A stretch of 64,000 nucleotides of DNA from the NCBI RefSeq assembly GCF_945859705.1, contig NC_079137.1, forward strand, positions 40,027,054-40,091,053, written 5' to 3'. The notes under the pieces are model-generated. The model had not been told where the DNA came from, searched no databases, and saw nothing but the letters and a program-made list of their open reading frames with translations. This document shows positions 57,435 through 64,000 of this stretch, in pieces; the first letter of the stretch is position 1, and each line of letters starts with the position of its first letter. Position numbers and translations under genes: made by a program. The stretch is from Episyrphus balteatus. Its lineage: Eukaryota; Arthropoda; Insecta; Diptera; Syrphidae.

Positions 57435-60239
57435 TAATTACCGAGGTTACCAAATAATTTGCTTTAGTTACTCCACTTTTTGATTGATATTTTTTTTAAA
57501 CACAAAAATAAGATAAAAAAAAAACACAAACAAAACGAATCTTTGTCACATAATATTATAAATAAAGTCCTTCAACTTCAAACTTGTGTGGTTAATACTA
57601 AAACCCTGGTATTAAAAGTTTTATAAATGAATGAATATAAAATACGCTCCTTATACAAACAGCCTCAAGATTCCTTTCATTGAGGCTCTCTTTTATATCA
57701 AATCATTATCCCCATATGGAAAAAATAAAGAAAATTACCATAGGTCTTGCAATAATATTCCTTCTCAACAAAAATTTCAAGATTCTATCCAATATTTCCA
57801 CCGTTGCTCGTAGGTCTGCTGTCATTCAATTACATTATAGAAAAAGAAAATCTCCTCTAGGCAATCCGCAATCCCATTAGAGCTTCCTAATAAACAGAAC
57901 ATATCGGTCTATTATCGCATTATTGATTTACCAAGAAAAAAAAAAAACAATATTTTGTGAATCACTGTTCTAAGGTTATACCCGTACTATCCCATCTAAG
58001 TTTCTATTGGATATTATTGCAGTCCTGGGACACAAAAAAAAAACAAAAAAAAAACCAACGAGTTCATAAATCACACTAGGGGCTTTATGCCCTCTGAACA
58101 ACAAACATTGGTTTTTCTACGAGAGTATATAGTATCTTTAGTGGATTAACCACATAATACGAGTATTTTTTCCCCTAAAATCTCACAAGAAAAAAAAAGC
58201 AAACCTTGAAGGCAAAAGTTTATCGAACATCAGCACAAAATCATGTCTTTTTCGAAAAAGGACAACGTGACTGGGATCACTCGCGCGTCCCAAAAAAATT
58301 GTAACTACACTCTGGACACAATAAGAACAAAGAGAAGATTATGGCTTTTGGGCGCCCCGAAATGGATTTTTTCCCAGAGAAATAAAATAAAAAAACTCTT
58401 CCCCTTCGTCTACAATGTTTTACCCATACCCGATTCCTGATTTCCAATTAGGGCATGAGCGAAGTAAGTGTTTTTGGTTCATGTCACAGTCACACCGAAA
58501 ACAAAACCAAACAACAACAACACCAACAAAAAACTGTTCCCCTTCCATCCTCCTCGAAGGAACTTAATGGTGTAACTTCAAGGACATGCGTGCCATATAC
58601 CTATACCCATCTCCCAAGCTACTGGCTCCCAAATTCATTATCCCGATAATGTAATCGGTATTTTATGGCCACCAAATACGTGTGGAAGATGCCTTTGCAA
58701 AAAACTTACGTTACCGAAAGTCGTCCCCAGAAAAAAATCTACAATTCCTCCCTATATCAGGCTAAAAATTCACGCACCGAAACTTTGTACACATTTATTT
58801 GAACCTGAGCCCTAGGGGGTTTGGGTTTGGTCTTTGGGGCTGGTATGGCAGAGGGGTGAATTTTTTTGTTTTTCTTTTAAGGCCATTTGGGATCTGGAAT
58901 GTGCGGTGCGTACAATACCTCTGGAGACATTTTTCCCCCTGTTCCACTCACCTTACCTTTGCACAGAGTGAAGGTATATTCCGTTTATTAATTTTAATAA
59001 TGGGCTCTACGTGTCCTTACGTGGAGGCGGAAAATCAAAGTATGCTGACAGATTAAAATCGCCACACAAAAGTCATACACACACTTACGTACCTACTCCA
59101 CATAACACATTTAACGCTCCGTTAGAGGGGGGCTATAGAAGTAAAAAGTTTGTGTGTTATGTCAGGTGTGTGCAGCAGGTCTATATTTAATTGTATAAGA
59201 AAAACGAATGAGACTTGTCAACTCCTGTGATGTGTTCAAAAACCTAGCCAGAGAGCATAAGTAACTAGGTATAGCTACCAACCTTTTAGTCCTGCAGAGT
59301 CAATGAAAATGGAAAATAACTATGGTTTCACAATTATGTGGCAATTTTCCACTTCCGCAGCGGTATTTTCTCTTGGAGTCCTTCTTTAAAAAGGGGGAGA
59401 GGGGGTTAGTTGGAAAATTCCATCATTTGCATGTCACCACCAAAAACTAAACCAAGTGAAAAACGTTCTGTGACTTTTGTGTTCCATCAACTAGAAAAGG
59501 TATACCTCTCAGCTCAGGACTCCCCCTTTTAATATTGTTTACTATTTGTTTTGTGGCATTTGCATTTAATTACAGCGTTATTGTATAATTATTACGAAAA
59601 TGAATGCCACATATTTGATTAAAAAGTTTTTTACTTTAAGGCAAAAGTTTTTTCTAAAGTATTTTGAGAGGAGTTTTTGAAAAGTGGATGTATCCTGTGA
59701 CATTTGTTTTGGGTGTAATCAAAACTTTAAATAGGGGAGAGTCTTGTAACGAATGATACCAAGGAGGGGTCTTAGTTTGGTAATAATGGGGGATTTTGAG
59801 AAAGAGACGGGGTTTCAAGCTAAATGAATAACAAAAAAGTAGTTTGATGGTAACAAAAGTACTAATTATTTGCAATAGGTACAATAAACGCTTTCATAAA
59901 TGAAAGTTTCTTTTGTTTTTTAATTTGACGGCTACATTAAATTGTTGACCCAATTATTGGTAGGTACCCTATTTTAAAACACCCTCTGTGCCATATTTTC
60001 AATAGTTCTTATCACAAAAAAACTCTTTTTTTTACTTATAAATTTTCAAACAATGTAAAATAGAAGCTTCTATTAACTTTGCCATACACATTTTTTTTTA
60101 TTTAAAAAAATGTGCCGGATATTGGGCAGAAACCCTTTCACGAATGTTGCAAGTATTCAGCTTGTTGACAGCTCTGGGGTGGGACTTAATTTGGGGTACC
60201 CTTTTTTCCTTTTTTTTGTTTGAAACAAGTTGTAAGTTT
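57435..60239. other. AT-rich then mixed-composition unique sequence
   Basis: 57435-58200 is AT-rich with A runs. 58200-59620 is less AT-rich. Frames at 58243-58440, 58455-58649 and 58799-59056 (60-85 codons) are unrecognised. CAACAACAACACCAACAA lies near 58513. No RNA gene or repeat was found. Confidence 0.4.
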
Positions 60240-60500
60240 TTTTTATTTTGTATTCAACATTTTGTAGCTCCTATCGGCCAGTTTTTATTTCAATTTGAAG
60301 TTTTATAAGTGCAATTCCGGTTTGTTGTACCTACCAATGGAGAAAAAAAAAATTAAAATGACTTTTTTGAAAAGAAAAAAAAAACAAAAATTGCCAGTGG
60401 ATTGTAGCTTTGAGCTTCTTTTTTAACCAAAACCTTAAATATTTGAAAAAGTGTTCTAGCTAAAAAATGTTGGTGTTAAAATAATTGTGTTCTGAAAAGC
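60240..60500. repeat. Family F, second diverged copy
   Basis: TTTGAAGTTTTATAAGTGCA, TTCCGGTTTGTTG and TGGAGAAAAAAAAA, then TTGTAGCTTTGAGC, parallel 36120-36260 in order and orientation. Confidence 0.5.
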
Positions 60501-60689
60501 TAAAATTACTGAAAGTATAAATTTCAAGAAATTGCATCCTTCAACACAACTGATTCTTTTTCTTCTTTCTTTTATGAAAATAGTATGAAAAAATTGACAA
60601 ACTTGGAAATATAAAACAGCTTTTTTGAAGAGTTTAGATTTTTGAGTTACCTATGTCGGTTTTCTTAAAAAACGACGATATGAAAAATA
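60501..60689. other. AT-rich spacer
   Basis: Nothing recognised. Confidence 0.45.
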
Positions 60690-62040
60690 TTACAAATACA
60701 ACTTCAAAAATTTCCTTCAAGTCCATCGAGCGAGACATCAAAATAAGGGCCTCTTAAATCTCTATTCATAACTGAAAACCAAAAGTTTCTCGAAGGTCTG
60801 GTTGCTGATTTATTTGTAATCGAAATTTTATTTTTTTTTTCATTCGGAAAACGATATTTTCAGATCAAAGTCTCAAAAAGAATTATGGTTAACAGACACG
60901 AGTTCACAATGAACAGGGCTATCTTGTTATGTAAAAAGAGTAAATTTATTTTTTTTTTTGGATTTTCGAAAAAAAATTAAGGTTAACGCCTTGCCTAAAA
61001 AAATACATTTTCAAAAATTTCCTACAAATCCATCGAGTGAGACCTCAAAAGAAAGGTCTTTTTAACGTCTATTAACTCCCTAAACCCTTCCCTTACCCAT
61101 CCTCACTCCTGCCCACCCTAACCCTGGGGATCACAATGGATCCATCGAGATCCGAGTGGGATAACTCGACTTGTCGGATTATCACCCCGTTCAACCTAAC
61201 CTAACGTCTATTAATAACTTCAAACCAAAAGTTTTTTCTAGGTCCGGTTGCTGGATTATTCGCAATCGAAATATTTATTTTCAAAAATCCCGAAGCAGAT
61301 ATTTTCGGATCAAATCTCCAAACAAGTTTTAGTTAACACATAAGAGTTCACAAAAACAGGCCTAACTTTTTATGTAAGAAAATAGCAAATGATTTTTTTT
61401 TTTGATTTTCGAGAAAAAAAATCAAGGTTAACCCCTTGCCTAAAAAAATACAATTTTCAATTCCCCCAAATTCATTGAGTGAGATGTCAAACGTAAGGTC
61501 TATTTAAGCTCTGTTCATAACTGAAAACCAAAATTTTTTTTGAGGCCTGATTCCTGAGATATTTCCTACCAAAAAAATTGTTTTTTTCTTTTTTTTACAT
61601 TCCGAAGACAATATCTTTTGACCAAAGTCTAGAATCAAGTTTTAATTTACAGATATGAGTTCACAATGAACAGGCCTATCTTTTTATATAAAAAATTGTA
61701 ATATAATTTTTTTTTCGGATTTTCGAGAAAAAATCAAGGTTAACCCCTTGCCTAAAAAATATACATTTTAAAAAATTTCCCCCAAATTAATTGAGTGATA
61801 TGTCAAACGAAAGGTCTCTTTAGGCTCTATTCATAGCTGAAAACCAAAAGTTTTTTTGAAGTCTGGCTCCTGAGATATTTCCAACCAAACAAATTTTTTT
61901 CTCTTCTTTTTTTACATTCCGAAGCCCATTTATCTTTTGACCAAAGTCTCGAAACAAGTTTTGGTTCACAGATATGAGTTCATATGAACAGGCCTAAATT
62001 TTTATGTAAAAATATTATAAATTAATTTTCTTTACAAAAA
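60690..62040. repeat. Family C tandem array, 305-315 bp monomer, about four copies
   Basis: The anchor TTTCC(C/T)(C/A)CAAATTCATTGAGTGA recurs at about 60711, 61015, 61461 and 61776. The spacings are 304 bp, 446 bp (307 without the insert and its duplicated target) and 315 bp. Other shared words are AAAGGTCT, TTCATAACTGAAAACCAAAA, TGAGATATTTCC(A/T)ACCAAA, GAGTTCACAATGAACAGGCC and AATCAAGGTTAACCCCTTGC. A solitary copy lies at 19540-19800. There is no coding content. Confidence 0.85.
61076..61201 (+). mobile_element. 126 bp retroposon-like insert with 13 bp target duplication
   Basis: TAACGTCTATTAA flanks the insert on both sides (61063-61075 and 61202-61214), and sister monomers read through the site. 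The insert is far less AT-rich than its host, with ACCCTAACCCTGGGGATCAC, CCATCGAGATCCGAGTGG and AACTCGACTTGTCGGATTAT, and ends TTCAACCTAACC. A long target duplication and a short (CCTAA)-like tail suggest a SINE or the 3' end of a non-LTR retrotransposon. No A or B box is obvious. Confidence 0.75.
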
Positions 62041-63780
62041 GATTTTTAAGGTTTTTACCGAAAGATCAATCACTGTACTAAATTTCGAGGAAGCGCTTGT
62101 CTACTGGGGAAATTATGTCTTTATAATGTAGAAAGACTCTTGAAAACGAAATGGAACAGAGATTTCTTCAAAAATTCGACATGTTGTAATTTTTTGTCTT
62201 CGACGGTGATATTAAAATATTTAAGTGAAGTGTTTCAAGTATAAGAACAATGTAGGTCACAATGAAGCATCAGATTTGATGGTTGATTTTAGTAACAAAC
62301 AGCATAGAAAAAGATCAGGGACTATAACTTTTTACTTACTTACCAATTTTGCCACATAAAGAAAACATCCGTTCTCATTTTCTTCAAACTATCCTTTTAT
62401 TATGGAAACACTCACAACTGGATTTTAAATCTCTCAATAAAGTTTTATTTTTTCTAATTATTGCTGAAAATATTATGAATACCATTCATTGTTTGCTTCA
62501 TCACTTCATAAAAAAGCAAACCGGCATTCATCAATATCCCCCTACACTCATGATTCTCGGCTCATCACACATCCTGATAAGAATCTCGTTCTGCTTACAC
62601 TCTAGTTCAGTACACACTGACGCCGAGCTACTTCATATCGGGCTTTTTCTCTTGCCAATGGTCGGTATACAGGCGGCAGACTAATCACTTGGCATTTGTG
62701 CGTGCATTCATCGGACACAACCATCGAGCGTTTGTATCATGGGATATTTAATTAAAATGTCAAAACTGGTTTAATAGCGTTAATGACCGACACCTAAGCC
62801 CCACTCGCCATTGCCAGTCCCCTAAAGACTTCCAGCTTCAAGATATGGCCAGCCTAACAGCGGTTTTTCCATCTCGTATCTCCAGTAGGAAATCCTTGGA
62901 ATATTCGCATGCATACCAATACCAATCACTCGGCATGTTTTTTTCTTCCAAAGAGTGGTGAAGATATGCAACTCCAATCTACCAGAGTATGTGTGTTGTA
63001 TACTCCAAACCAAGCCCATTGACCATGACTGTGACAACATCTGTAAGCTTAGGCCAAAGACGAAGACGACAACAAACGATGGCTCTAAAACACTGTTAAT
63101 GTTGTGCACTTAACATGAATGATGCTCGTCGTAGACGACGACGTTGTCCGTATGATGGCGTGGTCGTAGGTACTCGTCGTTGTCTCTGTTGAGAGAGTAG
63201 TTGAGGCCAAAGCTGGAGCGTTGTTTGTTCGTCAGTACTGTGTTATGGCAATGTCCAAACGTAAAGAAGCGAAATGATTTTCCTATCCTCTTCTTCTGTT
63301 TTGTTTGGTTGAAGGATGAGATGTTTTTGTTGTTGTTCGATGATTGTGAACACATGTTAGACGGCTACACTTGACTGAATTCTCTGGGGTATGTTGTGGA
63401 CAAATTGTTTCAATGTGTGTGACAATTTCATTATTTTTACAGATTTTAAACATGAAAATATAGGTTTTTTCAATGAAAATAAGGTAAAATATTGGTTTCA
63501 AGTCAACAGAATTCATGGTTTTATTTTAACAAATTTTTAACTTATCTACACTTTATGATGGGTGCCATTTATGTGAATCCATCCTGGGTCAATTAAACCG
63601 TTTGAAATATCAGATAATAGTTAAAACAAAAAGGTTAACTCGTCAGGTTAAATACAAAAGTGTAAAAAAAGCTGCATTAAATTATTATAAGATTAAAAAA
63701 AAAATGTTCCACATACACCACAGTGAACCGAAAATAATAAAATATTATTACAACTTACAAATTACAATCCGCCGAATTAA
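62041..63780. other. Unique island of mixed composition
   Basis: Frames at 62349-62684 plus (111 codons), 62822-63109 minus (95) and 63110-63355 minus (81) are unrecognised. GTCGTAGACGACGACGTTGTC lies near 63128. The last 180 bp before the minisatellite is AT-rich. Confidence 0.35.
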
Positions 63781-64000
63781 GTCGTCAACTTTAGTCGTCA
63801 ACTTTAGTCTTCGACTTTAGTCTTCGACTTTAGTCTTCGACTTTAGTCTTCGACTTTAGTCGTCGACTTTTGTCGTCGACTTTTGTCGTCGACTTTTGTC
63901 GTCGACTTCTGTCGTCGACTTTTGTCTTCGACTTTTGTCGTCGACTTTTGTCGTCGACTTTTGTCGTCGACTTTTGTCATCGACTTTTGTCGTCGACTTT
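63781..64000. repeat. 13 bp minisatellite GTCGTCGACTTTT, cut by the window end
   Basis: About 17 units are visible. The proximal units read GTCGTCAACTTTA, then GTCTTCGACTTTA, and the distal ones GTCGTCGACTTTT, so variants are clustered: older forms at the edge and homogeneous ones inward. Each full unit contains the palindrome GTCGAC. Confidence 0.93.

Noticed and set aside
61190..61205. CCTAACCTAA as telomeric repeat
   Set aside because: Only two units, at the end of a target-duplication-bounded insert; more likely its tail.

Overview
The window looks like a gene-poor, AT-rich stretch of animal nuclear DNA, most likely from an insect and probably a fly (Diptera). It could be intergenic DNA or a very large intron. 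The pointers are the strong A/T bias, long A and T runs, short CAG/CAA/GATG runs inside less AT-rich islands, and a dense mixture of small non-autonomous transposons. The assignment to flies is an inference. I found no protein-coding gene I can support: the longest open frame is 201 codons, and none shows a recognisable domain, exon structure or codon bias. There is no rRNA gene, true tRNA gene or CRISPR array.

Left part (1-31 kb). Short palindromic repeats open the window. A solitary copy of a roughly 470 bp repeat (family A) lies near 2.2 kb. A mobile-element cluster follows at 6.6-12.5 kb. It contains a tRNA-derived SINE, a TA-flanked inverted-repeat element and a three-level nest: a hAT element with a perfect 8 bp target duplication sits in a small MITE, which sits in a member of dispersed family B. 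At 17.0 kb there is an isolated heat-shock-element array without a gene. At 23.2-24.5 kb there is a 1.35 kb near-perfect inverted repeat. At 27.8-28.6 kb a second hAT element carries a 42 bp minisatellite inside.

Middle part (31-50 kb). Less AT-rich unique islands alternate with a 1.4 kb fold-back element present twice in opposite orientations (33.6-35.0 and 46.6-48.0 kb). A piggyBac-type MITE flanked by TTAA, with internal palindromes, lies at 41.6-42.2 kb.

Right part (50-64 kb). A third hAT-type element has GAGCT-rich subterminal repeats and encloses four tandem copies of family A. It abuts a 14 bp minisatellite, and much of this block is duplicated in tandem. A SINE with clear A and B boxes follows. 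A large inverted-repeat element (54.6-57.4 kb) then holds three nested insertions, one of which carries a hammerhead-ribozyme-like motif. A 305-315 bp tandem array with a small retroposed insert lies at 60.7-62.0 kb. The window ends inside a 13 bp minisatellite.

The interest lies in the mobile-element record, the long hairpin-forming loci and the small RNA or regulatory motifs, not in a gene pathway. Nothing here could be tested by database search; element classes are assigned from termini and target duplications read directly.
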